From assembly GCA_963699105.1 (NCBI GenBank), contig CAVOTI010000001.1, positions 620,001 to 684,000 on the forward strand: a stretch of 64,000 nucleotides of DNA, in the 5' to 3' direction. Source of the DNA: Bog-756 sp963699105 (GTDB lineage Bacteria > Actinomycetota > Acidimicrobiia > Acidimicrobiales > RAAP-2). A program made the translations under genes and the position numbers. The notes beneath the pieces were generated by a model, which was not told where the DNA came from, did not search any database, and was given only the letters and a program-made list of their open reading frames with translations. Shown one piece after another: positions 17,690-26,837 of the stretch. Numbering within the stretch: position 1 is the stretch's first letter; each line of letters starts with the position of its first letter.

Positions 17690-17799
17690 TGTCTCTCCTT
17701 CGTCTTTGGAAGCCACAACAATGCACGATCTGGACGGGCCATGTGTGCATTTTCCGGGCGATTGCCCTGATTCTGGGCGGAAGCGGCACCTTCGAGGGG

Positions 17800-17853
17800 C
17801 GGCATACCGAGTCGGGGGTGTGGTGAATACCCTCGTGACTACCTGGTATGCCG
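17800..17853. repeat. Spaced 9-bp inverted repeat in divergent promoter region
   Basis: CGGCATACC (17800-17808) and GGTATGCCG (17845-17853) are perfect inverted copies 36 bases apart, between the HU and hydrolase start codons. Placement fits a regulatory pair of half-sites; related GGTATG/CATACC arms occur at 1281-1312 and 56408-56432. Confidence 0.45.
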
Positions 17854-17885
17854 ACGGCCTGGCGCGCCTGCCAGGCTCTTGGGGG

Positions 17886-18701
17886 ATGTCCGCACCGGCC
17901 CAGCTCTCGATCATCGAACACCAGCCTTCAGGGCCGGGCGAGGCCGGGCCGCTGGTGGTGCTGGTCCACGGATCGCTGGACCGGTCGGCCAGCTTTGCCC
18001 GGGTGGTGAGGCGTCTCGACGACCTGCACACCGTGATCTACGACCGCCGGGGCTACCACCGCTCCCGTGATGCCCTCCCGCTGAACACCACGCTCGACGG
18101 CCACGTCGACGACCTGCTCGCCGTCATCGGCGGCCGACCCGCCGTCGTCGTTGGCCACAGCTACGGGGGCGACATCGCCCTGGGCGCGGCCCTCCGGGCC
18201 GGGAGCTCCCCCGTCCTGTCGGTGGCCGCCTACGAGCCGCCCATGCCGTGGCTGGCCGTATGGCCCGTCGATGCCGGCGCGACGGCCGCCGCCGTCACCA
18301 CCGGGGCGGCGTCCGCATCGGCGGCCAACGACGGGGAGGCGGCTGAGCGGTTCTTCCGTCGCATGGTGGGCGACAGCGCCTGGGAGAGGCTGCCCGAAGA
18401 AGGAAAGCGCGCTCGGCGGGCGGACGGACCGGCCCTGGCGGCCGAGCTCCGCGCCATCCGGCTCGCCGATCCACCCTTCGACGTGACCACCCTCGGACTC
18501 CCGGCCACCTTCGGGCGCGGCGGCAACTCGGTCGGCCGTCACCGGGACACCGTGACCTGGCTGGTGGAGCACACCCCGGGGGCCGAACTGTTCGAGATCG
18601 CCGGCGCCGGGCACGGGGCCCACCTCACCCACCCTGATGCCTTCGCGGCGTTCGTCCGGGCCGCAGTGGCCCGGGCCGGCCTCCCGGCGGGCAGCAGCTG
18701 A
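17886..18701 (+). CDS. Alpha/beta hydrolase
   Basis: Alpha/beta-fold hydrolase of 271 residues, substrate unknown. VVLVHGSLDRSASFARVV is the oxyanion region, VIYDRRGYHRS a conserved strand-turn, VVVGHSYGGDIALG the nucleophile elbow, and GAGHGAHLTHP the catalytic His segment. It is shorter than usual in the acid region (LPATFGRGGNSVGR). The ATG at 17886 precedes the conserved domain. Its TGA shares a base with the ATG of the epimerase gene (TGATG), so the two are coupled. Confidence 0.82.
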   Translation: MSAPAQLSIIEHQPSGPGEAGPLVVLVHGSLDRSASFARVVRRLDDLHTVIYDRRGYHRSRDALPLNTTLDGHVDDLLAVIGGRPAVVVGHSYGGDIALGAALRAGSSPVLSVAAYEPPMPWLAVWPVDAGATAAAVTTGAASASAANDGEAAERFFRRMVGDSAWERLPEEGKRARRADGPALAAELRAIRLADPPFDVTTLGLPATFGRGGNSVGRHRDTVTWLVEHTPGAELFEIAGAGHGAHLTHPDAFAAFVRAAVARAGLPAGSS

Positions 18702-19624
18702 TGAAAGTCCTCGTGTCGGGGTCCTCGGGCCTCATCGGCACCGCCCTGATCGACGACCTCGAAGCCGACGGGCACTCGGTCGTCCGGCTGGTGCGAGGCC
18801 GCCGCCCCTCGGGCCCGCCGAGCGGTGAGGTCAGCTGGGACCCCGCCATCGGGGCGTTGGACGGCGACGCCCTGGAGAGGTCCGGCCCGTACGACGCCGT
18901 GGTCAACCTGGCCGGCGCCGGTATCGGGGACCGGCGGTGGTCGCCCGCTCGCAAGAGACTGATCCTCGACAGCCGGGTCCGAGCGACCACGCTGCTCGTC
19001 GATTCCCTCCTCTCCTTGTCGTCCCGACCCTCCGTCCTGGTGAGCGCGTCGGCCATCGGCGTCTACGGCATCGCCGGGAACGAGGAGCTGACCGAGCAGT
19101 CGGCCGCCGGGACCGGGTTCCTAGCCGACGTGTGCCGGGCCTGGGAGGCGGCGGCGTCCCCGGCCGCCGACCTCGGCATCCGTACGATCGCGCTGAGGAC
19201 CGGAATCGTGCTGAGCCGGACCGGTGGGGCGCTGGCCAAACAGCTGCCTCTGTTCCGGATCGGTCTGGGCGGCCGCATGGGGTCGGGTACCCAGTACCGC
19301 AGCTGGATCACCCTGGCGGACGAGGTCGGGGTGATCCGGCGCTGCATGGAGGCCACCGGCCTGTCCGGTCCGGTCAATGCCACTGCACCGTCGCCGGCCA
19401 CCGACCATGAACTGGCGAAGGCCCTGGGTGCAGCGCTGCGACGACCCAGCATCCTGCCCGTGCCGGCTCCGGCCCTCCGCCTCGTCCTCGGCACCGAGAT
19501 GGCCGAGGAACTGGTGCTCGGTGGCCAGCGGGTCCTTCCCGCCGCGTTGTTGTCGAGCGGGTACGCATTCGTCCACACCCAGCTCGACGAAGCAGTTCGA
19601 TCGGTGTTGACCCCCATCTCCTGA
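18701..19624 (+). CDS. TIGR01777-type NAD(P)-dependent epimerase
   Basis: Extended short-chain dehydrogenase/epimerase of the TIGR01777 (YfcH-like) family, 307 residues. The Rossmann start is KVLVSGSSGLIGTALIDDL. VVNLAGAGIGDRRWSPARKR, SASAIGVYGIAGNEELTE and FRIGLGGRMGSGTQYRSWI are family-specific, and the C-terminal segment PVPAPALRLVLGTEMAEELV followed by QRVLPAALLSSGY is the DUF1731-like end. Biochemical role unknown. Translationally coupled to the preceding hydrolase. Confidence 0.9.
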   Translation: MKVLVSGSSGLIGTALIDDLEADGHSVVRLVRGRRPSGPPSGEVSWDPAIGALDGDALERSGPYDAVVNLAGAGIGDRRWSPARKRLILDSRVRATTLLVDSLLSLSSRPSVLVSASAIGVYGIAGNEELTEQSAAGTGFLADVCRAWEAAASPAADLGIRTIALRTGIVLSRTGGALAKQLPLFRIGLGGRMGSGTQYRSWITLADEVGVIRRCMEATGLSGPVNATAPSPATDHELAKALGAALRRPSILPVPAPALRLVLGTEMAEELVLGGQRVLPAALLSSGYAFVHTQLDEAVRSVLTPIS

Positions 19625-19629
19625 GACGA

Positions 19630-19670
19630 TGGGTGGGGGCTCGGGGGGCCGGGGGCCGGGGGGGCCGGGC
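19630..19670. other. G-rich tract in intergenic spacer
   Basis: Directly after the epimerase stop, about 40 bases hold six runs of at least four G on the plus strand, separated by CC, C or CT. Four closely spaced G-runs are enough in principle for a G-quadruplex in DNA or in the epimerase mRNA tail. No protein is encoded here. Confidence 0.6.
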
Positions 19671-19704
19671 TGCAGCGGTCGGCCCCACCCGAGGACCGGC
19701 AATC

Positions 19705-19800
19705 GCCTGTTGGTTTTGCGTTTCGCCTACCCTCGGTAGGTCATCGTGGCAGCGCGTTCGACGGCGTACCTTCCGTATGCCAAATGGAAAACCAACAGGC
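19705..19800. repeat. 13-bp inverted repeat within a 385-bp gene-free spacer
   Basis: GCCTGTTGGTTTT (19705-19717) and AAAACCAACAGGC (19788-19800) are perfect inverted copies around a 70-base centre containing CCTACCCTCGGTAGG, itself a short hairpin. The spacer 19625-20009 shows no credible gene. The same GCCTGTTGGTT 11-mer begins at 1254, downstream of galK. The arms could bound a structured RNA or be a small repeat family. Confidence 0.7.
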
Positions 19801-20009
19801 CAGGGCGGGCCGGACAGAAGGCCAGCCGACGGGCCGAGGCGCCCGCCGACGGGCAGGGCAGGGCAGAGAGACCGGTGCTCGAAAGGAGCCAACCCGGGCC
19901 AGGCTCTCCGGGGCCGGGCACCGGCCGGGGCGGATTACGCTGTCCACGCCCCGGAGTGGCGGCCAAGGTCGCCCGGGCGACCAGCAGATTGCAGATTGGG
20001 GAATCGAAC

Positions 20010-21275
20010 GTGACCGATTCGGCAGTGGTGAGCCACGACGACCCGGAGAGCCCCGGCCATCCGGTGGAGATCTCGCCGGAGCAATTCGAATCCGACGCCC
20101 GCGGCTTCCTCGACGCCCACGCCACCACGCGTACCCAGGAGAGCTTCGTCTGGGGTGAGGGCTCGGACCGGGTGAGCTTGTTCCCCGAACGCACGCCCGA
20201 GCAACAGCAGGCCGACCTGGCCGCCGCCCGCTCGTGGGCCCAGACGGCGTTCGATGCCGGGTTCGGGTGGATCAGCGGGCCCGTGGAGTACGGGGGCCGC
20301 GGCCTGCCGCGTGAGTACGAGCGGATCTACAACTCGGCGGCGGCCCAGTACGCAACGCCCTCGCAAGCTGTCTACGGCATCGGGCTGGGCATGGTGGCCC
20401 CGACCATCCTCGCCCACGGCACCGAAGAGGTGAAGCAGAGGTATCTGCGGGCCATGTACCGCGGGGACATCGTGGCCTGTCAGCTGTTCAGCGAGCCGTC
20501 GTCCGGATCGGACCTGGCTTCACTCCAGACCAAGGCGTTGAAGGACGGCGACGAGTGGCTTATCACCGGCCAGAAGGTGTGGACCTCGGGAGCCCAGGTC
20601 TCCGATATCGGGGAGATCATCTGCCGCACCGATCCCGACCTGCCCAAGCATCGCGGCCTGACCGGATTCGTCGTCGACATGCACGCGCCCGGGGTCGAGG
20701 TCCGGCCACTCCGCCAGATGACCGGTGGCGCCTCGTTCAACGAGGTGTTCTTCACCGATGTCCGGGTGCCCGACACCCACCGACTGGGTGACGTCAACGG
20801 CGGCTGGACCGTCGCCCTCACCACCCTGATGAACGAGCGGGCCGCCATCGGTGGCGGGGCCGGCGGGATCGGCCTGCCCACCCCCGCCCGCCTGGTGGAG
20901 CTGGCCCGGGCCACCGGTCGTTCGGACGACCCCCTGATCCGCCAGGGGCTGGCCTCGATCATCATCAACGACCGGGTGGCCCGCTACACCAATCTGCGGG
21001 CCATGGCCAAAATCGCCGTCGGCCAGCTGCCCGGTCCCGAGATGTCCCTGGCCAAGCTGTCGTTGACCGCCAACATGGTCCGAACCTACGAGCTGGTCTC
21101 TTCGATTCTCGGTCCCGCCCTGGTGGCCGACACCGGAGCCTGGGGCACCTACGCCTGGTCGGAGTACCTCCTGGGCGTGCCGGGGATGCGGATCGCCGGC
21201 GGCACCGACGAGGTCCTGCACAACATCATCGGCGAACGAGTGCTCGGGCTGCCCAAGGAACCGCCCGCCGGCTGA
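20010..21275 (+). CDS. Acyl-CoA dehydrogenase
   Basis: FAD-dependent acyl-CoA dehydrogenase of 421 residues, using electron transferring flavoprotein as usual acceptor. FGWISGPVEYGGRGLPREYERIY is the N-terminal helical domain; ACQLFSEPSSGSDLASLQTKA and WLITGQKVWTSGAQ are the FAD/substrate-binding beta domain; the C-terminal domain ends MRIAGGTDEVLHNIIGERVLGLP, the canonical signature. Chain length and true substrate cannot be assigned. The GTG at 20010 begins the protein shortly before the first conserved helix. Convergent with rnhB. Confidence 0.9.
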   Translation: MTDSAVVSHDDPESPGHPVEISPEQFESDARGFLDAHATTRTQESFVWGEGSDRVSLFPERTPEQQQADLAAARSWAQTAFDAGFGWISGPVEYGGRGLPREYERIYNSAAAQYATPSQAVYGIGLGMVAPTILAHGTEEVKQRYLRAMYRGDIVACQLFSEPSSGSDLASLQTKALKDGDEWLITGQKVWTSGAQVSDIGEIICRTDPDLPKHRGLTGFVVDMHAPGVEVRPLRQMTGGASFNEVFFTDVRVPDTHRLGDVNGGWTVALTTLMNERAAIGGGAGGIGLPTPARLVELARATGRSDDPLIRQGLASIIINDRVARYTNLRAMAKIAVGQLPGPEMSLAKLSLTANMVRTYELVSSILGPALVADTGAWGTYAWSEYLLGVPGMRIAGGTDEVLHNIIGERVLGLPKEPPAG

Positions 21276-21305
21276 GTCACCGCCGGGGGTCGGGGCGGCG
21301 TGCGG

Positions 21306-21986
21306 TCAGCGGAAGGCCAGGTCGTCCACGAACGACCAGGATCGGCGATGCAGCGACGTAAGGCCGTTCCCGGCCAGGGCACGCTGGTGCACGGGGGACG
21401 GGTATCCCTTGTTGCTGTGGAAGTCGAAGGCCGGAAAGCTGGGTGACAGCGAACGCATGTGCCGGTCACGGGTGACCTTGGCCACGATGGAGGCGGCGGC
21501 GATCGAGATGCAGGCGGAGTCACCCCGGACCACCGTCCGCACGTGAGGCGAAGGACCAGATTCGGGAGGGACGTCTCCGGGGGGGCTCAGGTAGTCGAAG
21601 GCCCCGTCCATCAACACGGCGTGGGGCTTGAGCCGCAGACCGTCGAGTGCCCGCCAGGCCGCCAGTCTCAGGGCCGCCGTCATCCCCAGACGGTCGCACT
21701 CGGTGGCTTCGGCGTGGCCCACCGACCAATCGGGGCACCACCGGGTGATCAGGGGGAAGAGCGCCTCGCGGGTGGCCTCGGACAGCTCCTTCGAGTCCCG
21801 CACCCCTCGCGGGGCCCGCTTGCCGGCGGGGAACACCACCACCCCCACCGACACCGGGCCGGCCCAGGCGCCCCGCCCGACCTCGTCGAGCCCGGCCACC
21901 ACTTCGAAGCCGAGTCGGGAGAGCTGGCGCTCATGGATCCCGTTCGGTCCGGTCGTCCGGACGCTCCGCCTCGGACCCGTCACCAC
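21306..21986 (-). CDS. rnhB: Ribonuclease HII
   Basis: Removes RNA from RNA-DNA hybrids, including single misincorporated ribonucleotides. VVAGLDEVGRGAWAGPVSVG carries the first catalytic Asp-Glu and the GRG substrate-sensing motif. VRDSKELSEATREALF, AVLMDGAFDYL and VVRGDSACISIAAASIVAKV carry the remaining acidic residues, and FHSNKGYPSPVH is the C-terminal signature. GTG codons at 21986 and 21983 are both possible starts. Downstream of the broken acyl-CoA synthetase on the same strand. Confidence 0.93.
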   Translation of the reverse strand: MVTGPRRSVRTTGPNGIHERQLSRLGFEVVAGLDEVGRGAWAGPVSVGVVVFPAGKRAPRGVRDSKELSEATREALFPLITRWCPDWSVGHAEATECDRLGMTAALRLAAWRALDGLRLKPHAVLMDGAFDYLSPPGDVPPESGPSPHVRTVVRGDSACISIAAASIVAKVTRDRHMRSLSPSFPAFDFHSNKGYPSPVHQRALAGNGLTSLHRRSWSFVDDLAFR

Positions 21987-22045
21987 TCCCCGGTCACCGG
22001 CCTGTTCAGCCTGGTTTCTCCCACGCGGTCGAAACTACCGCTTGA

Positions 22046-23632
22046 TCACTGACCCAGTTGACCACGTTGGACCTTGCCGAGGGCGTTGCGCGGGAGCTGG
22101 TCCACGACGTGGAGCGCCCGCGGGCGCTTGTAGGAGGCGAGTGATGTCGAGGCGAAGGCCACCAGCTCGTCGAGGGTCGGGGGATGGCCCTCGGCCACGA
22201 CCCAGGCGGTGACCACCTCCCCCCACTCCTCGGACGGCGTGCCGCTCACCGCCACCTCGGCCACCCGGGGATGGGCAGCCAGGACGTCCTCCACCTCGGT
22301 CGGGTAGACGTTGAAACCGCCGGAGATGATGAGCTCCTTGGACCGGCCCCTGATGACCAGGTAACCGTCTTCGTCGCTTCCGAGGTCTCCGGTGCGGAAC
22401 CAGTGGGCGCCTCCATCCGCCGGCGGCGAAAACACCTCGTGATCGGATTCCGGCCGCTCCCAATAGCCGGCGAAGACGTTCGGCCCCCGGACCAGGATCT
22501 CCCCGTCGTCAGCCAGCACGACCTCGACACCGGGTAGGGGAAACCCCACCGTGCCGGCCCGACGTTCGCCGTCATAGGGGTTGGACACGTTCATCAACGT
22601 CTCGGTCATGCCGTAGCGCTCGAGCACCGGGCTGCCGATCACCGCGCTCACCCCGGCGTGGAGGGCCCGGGACAACGGGGCCGACCCGGACACGCACAGC
22701 CGCAGGCGGGCCAGGTCGGACAGACGGCCCGCACCGAGCAGGCGGTGGTACATGGTGGGGACACCGAAAAAGAGGGAGGCACCGTGCGCCTGCACGGCGT
22801 CGGCCACCGCTCCGGGATCGAAGCTCGGCAGCAGGACGGCCGATCCTCCCGACAGCAGCGTGCCGTACACGCCGACACAGAGCCCGTGGGCGTGGAAGAC
22901 GGGCAGACAGTGGATCAGCCGGTCGTCGCGACCCCAGCGCCAGGCGATCCGCACCGCCTCGGTGGCGGCCAGCAGGTTCCCGTGGGACAGGACCGCGCCC
23001 TTGGGATTACCGGTGGTGCCCGACGTGTAGCCGATCAGGGCCGGATCTCCGGGGGCGGCGGCATCGAGCCGTCCCCCTCGGCCCGGGGGAGGTCCACCTC
23101 GGGACCCAGGACCAGGATCGGACCTCGAGACGCCCTCCTCACCCGGTCAGCCTGGTCGGCACGCTCCACGATGGCGGCAGCCGGACGGACGTCGCCCACG
23201 ATGTACGAGACCTCACGCTCGGAGTAGCCGGTGTTCATGGGGACCACCACCAGGCCGGCCCTCAGGGCCCCGACGTGGGACGCCAGGGCGCTGGCGGTCG
23301 ACGATGTCGACCACACCACCCGGTCTCCGGGCACCAGACCGGCCCCCAGCAGTCGCCCGGCCACCGATCGGGTGGCGTCATCGAACTGGCCGGCCGTCCA
23401 CCAGCCGTCCGCCGAGGCGACCGCGCCGCCACCCGGAGGCGGCGAGCGGGTCATCGAACCACAGGAGCGCTCGCGGCGCCTCCTGCCACCGCCGGGCCCA
23501 CCGCCTCACCAGAGTGCCTCCGGCCAGGAGGTCTGCCGTCTCCAGGTGGAGGCCCGGAGGTAGATGATCACGCCAGGGCCGCAGGGCACTCTCCTCGCTG
23601 GTCGTCGCCGGGTCCTGCCGGCATTGGAACAC
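22046..23632 (-). pseudogene. AMP-dependent acyl-CoA synthetase/ligase, frameshifted
   Basis: ANL-superfamily ligase activating a carboxylate to acyl-AMP and acyl-CoA. The coding information is complete but split over three frames. The N-terminal part (PWRDHLPPGLHLETADLL to ALLWFDDPLAAS) crosses frames near 23420-23450 into GWWTAGQFDDATRSVAGRLL. A second shift near the C-run at 23073-23077 leads into the adenylation motif IGYTSGTTGNPKGAVLSHGN, then VLERYGMTETLMN, WFRTGDLGSDEDGYLVIRGR, ELIISGGFNVYPTEVEDVL and the catalytic Lys near LPRNALGKVQR. A single inserted base at the C-run restores the frame. It is either a recent pseudogene or an artefact. The exact 5' end is uncertain. Confidence 0.8.
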
Positions 23633-23798
23633 GGTCCGGCCGGCCCGACGTATCTGCGGACCCGCAGCCCAGAGCGTTGCACCGTCCCGGCTCCGGCGGC
23701 CAACGGGACGGACCGGGCCTCCAGACGGTACCGGAGCCCGGCGGTCGACCTAGTCTGAGCCGGGGGCGTGTCCGGACCGAGGGCCACCAGGGGCCACC

Positions 23799-23834
23799 GG
23801 CCACAACGGCCGCAACGGCCACAACGGCCGCAAC
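23799..23834. repeat. Two tandem copies of an 18-bp unit before a ribosome binding site
   Basis: GGCCACAACGGCCGCAAC is repeated perfectly at 23799-23816 and 23817-23834, each made of two 9-bp halves differing in one base. It ends exactly at the GGGAGG ribosome binding site (23835-23840) of the small gene starting at 23846, so copy number would change the leader of that mRNA. Confidence 0.85.
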
Positions 23835-23845
23835 GGGAGGCATCG

Positions 23846-24100
23846 ATGGGTTTGATCGACAAGGTGAAGGCATCCGCCGAGGTGGGACTGGCCAAGGCGA
23901 CCGAAGCCGGAAAGGCCGGACAGGCCAAGTTGGACGCAGCCCAGGCCCGGCACCGAGCCGACGGCCTGCTCAGGGACCTCGGGAGTGCGGCCTACGCCGA
24001 CTTCCGGGGCCGGGGTACGGACCGGACCACCCAGGAGGCGGCCCGGATCGTGACCGAGCTCCAGGCCTACGAGGCCGAATACGGCCCTCTCACATCGTGA
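23846..24100 (+). CDS. Small Ala/Lys-rich helical protein, unknown function
   Basis: An 84-residue protein, not recognised. It reads MGLIDKVKASAEVGLAKATE, then KAGQAKLDAAQARHRADGLLR, LGSAAYADFRGRGTDR and ARIVTELQAYEAEYGPL. It is almost wholly predicted helix, with no membrane segment. The style resembles small actinobacterial proteins with amphipathic helices. The ATG at 23846 has GGGAGG six bases upstream. Its TGA overlaps the GTG start of the GH38 gene (GTGA), so the two are translationally coupled. Confidence 0.7.
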   Translation: MGLIDKVKASAEVGLAKATEAGKAGQAKLDAAQARHRADGLLRDLGSAAYADFRGRGTDRTTQEAARIVTELQAYEAEYGPLTS

Positions 24101-26837
24101 TTGCCGAGACGGGCGGGGGTCCGAGTTCGGGAGCCGGCGGTCCGCTCCGGGTCGACGTCGTCCCCCATACCCACTGGGACCGGGAGTGGTACGACCCGTT
24201 CCAGACCTTCCGGCTCAAGCTGGTCAGGATGGTCGACGGGCTGCTCGACCAGCTCGAGACGGACAGTTCGTACTCCCACTTCCTGTTGGACGGACAAATG
24301 GCGGTGATCGACGACTACCTGGAGATCCGTCCCGAGAACGAGGAGCGACTCCGGTCCCTGGCCGCCGCCGACCGACTGATGTCGGACCGTGGTACATCCT
24401 CATGGACGAGTTCCTGGTGTCGGGCGAGACGATCGTCAGGAACCTCCAGGCCGGCATCGAGCGGGGCACCGCCTTCGGCAGGGTGATGGAGGTCGGCTAT
24501 CTCCCCGACATGTTCGGACACGTGGCCCAGATGCCCCAGATCCTGGCCGAGGCCGGATTCGAGCACGCCGTGGTGTGGAGGGGGGTCCCTTCGGCCGTGG
24601 ACCGTACCGCCTTCCGCTGGATGCCCCCGACGGCTCGTCGGTCCGGGCCGAGTACCTGGTGGCCGGATACGGGAACGGGGCGGCCCTCCCCGACGACGCC
24701 AAGGCACTGGTACGCCGGCTCCGTTCCACTGCCGAGGAGTTCGGTCGCCTTCCTGCGGGCCGGGGACTCCCTGCTGTTGATGAACGGCACCGATCACCAG
24801 CGGCCACAACCCTGGCTGGGCCGGGTGGTGGCCGAGGCCAACCAGATCCAGGACGATTTCGAACTGACCGTCACCTCATTGGCCCGGTACCTGCAGCCGG
24901 CATCCGACGGCGACCTCCCCGAATGGAGGGGCGAACTTCGGTCCGGCGCCCGCACCAACCTGCTGATGGGGGTGGGCTCCAACCGGGTCGACGTGAAACA
25001 GGCGGCGGCCCGGGCCGAACGGTGGCTCGAACGCCTGGCCGAGCCGCTATCGGCCCTGTTCCTCCCACCGGAGGCATGGCCGGACCCGTTCCTCCGTCTG
25101 GCGTGGAAGCTGATGATCCGCAATGCGCCCACGACTCGATCTGTGCGTGCTCGGTCGACGAGGTGGTCGACGCCGTCCTGCACCGGTACTCCGAGGCCGG
25201 CGCCATCGGCGAGGGCCTCACCGACCGAGGCCCTCGACCAGGTGGGCCGATCGATGAGCCGCTCGGGACCGGTGGTGGTCAACCCGTCCGCCCGCCAACG
25301 GGGTGGCCTGGTGGAGGTGGTGGTGACGGCGGCGGGCGCTCCCGGGCCGGACGTGCAGGTCCTGTCCGAGCGGCACGGGCTTCCCGGGACCATCACCCTC
25401 GACGGACAGACGGTCCGCAACATGCTCGGGCTCATCGCCGGGGCCCGCATAGACACCGACAGCTACATCACCGACGTCTCGCTGGCCGAGGACGAGGACG
25501 GGCTCGAGGTCACCGTGGCCATCGGCTCGGAGGAACGCGAAGGCGTACCGGTGGAGGAGATCAAACGGGAGTTGTTCACCCGGCTGACGGCCCGTCCCGA
25601 CACCCAGGTGCGCCTGACACTGGACCAGCCCCCGGTGCGGCGCATCCTCGCCCACCAGCAGGAGGTCCCCGGCTTCGGCTGGGCCCACTTCGTGCCGGCC
25701 GAGCTGTCCCATCCGGCGCGGGTGGCCGGGCCGGGGCCCGGGAACGAGACCGGTGACCAGGTCACATTGACCAACGGCCTGGTCACCGTGGTGGTCAACG
25801 GTGACGACGGCACCTTCTCGGTCGACGGCGTGGCCGGCTACGGGAGGCTCGTCGACAGCGGTGACTACGGCGACACCTACAACTACTCGCCCCCCACCGT
25901 CGACACGGTGGTGGACAGCCCCGAAACCGTCGTCGTCACCACCGGTGAGGGCGGTCCGGTGCGAGCCACCGCCACCATCGTGTCCACCTATTCGTGGCCG
26001 GACCGGGTGAACGGCGAACCCAAGAAGAGGGTCGGCCACCACGACGTCGAGGTGACCACCAACCTCGAAGTGCGGGCCGACGAGCCCATCGTCAGGGTGC
26101 ACACCTCATTGGTGAATCCGTCGCGGGACCACCGCCTGCGGGTCCATCTGCCCCTCCCCCAGCCGGCCGCCACCTCACTGGCCGAATGCGCCTTCACCGT
26201 GGTCGAGCGGGGCCTGGTCGCCGAAGGACGGCCCGACGAGTTCGGAACCCCGACCTTTCCGTCGCGCCGGTTCGTGTCGAGTGGGGGCCTCACCGTGGTC
26301 CACGAGGGGCTGCTCGAGTACGAACTGATCGACATCGACAGTCGCCACGGCGGCGACGGGGACGGATCGGTAGCCCGCACGCTGGCCCTCACCCTGCTGC
26401 GGTCCACGGGAATGCTCTCCCGATTGGGGATGGTCACCCGGCCGCTGCCGGCCGGCCCGACCACACCGCTCGAGGGGCCCCAGCTGCTCGGTCCGGTTTC
26501 GGTGCACTATGCGCTCAGGGTGGGCGACGTCGATCCCTTCGCCATGGCCGAGGACGTGCTGGTTCCGCTGGCCACCACCTCGTCGTTCGGCGGGGGTGAC
26601 CGGCCCGACCGGGGCTCGGCCCTCACCGTCCTCGGCGGCGAGGTCTCCTCGGTCCGACGGGAGGCCGGCCAGCTGGAGGTGAGGGTGTTCAACCCGCGGC
26701 CCCATACCGCCCGGATCGAGTTGCCGGGTCGGTCGGGGTGGCTGATCGACCTACGCGGTAGGCCGCTGGCCCCGTTCGAGGGGGGTTTCGAGCTCCGGGC
26801 CCACGGCATCGCCACCGCCCGGCTGGCCGGGGGCTGA
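24097..26837 (+). pseudogene. GH38 alpha-mannosidase, frameshifted in the catalytic half
   Basis: Glycoside hydrolase family 38 retaining alpha-mannosidase, zinc dependent. VDVVPHTHWDREWYDPFQTF is the N-terminal zinc/catalytic signature and MEVGYLPDMFGHVAQMPQI contains the nucleophile Asp. FRLAWKLMIRNA and the following AHDSICACSVDEVVDAVLHR supply the second zinc His-Asp, and the C-terminal beta domain is intact to the stop. These pieces lie in three frames, with switches near 24385, 24620, 24750, 25130 and 25235. The first, second and fourth are explained by loss of one base; the third and fifth need one extra base or loss of two. No full-length protein can be made as written. The GTG start overlaps the preceding small gene; the 3' end overlaps the cyclase gene by 87 bp. 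Confidence 0.85.
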
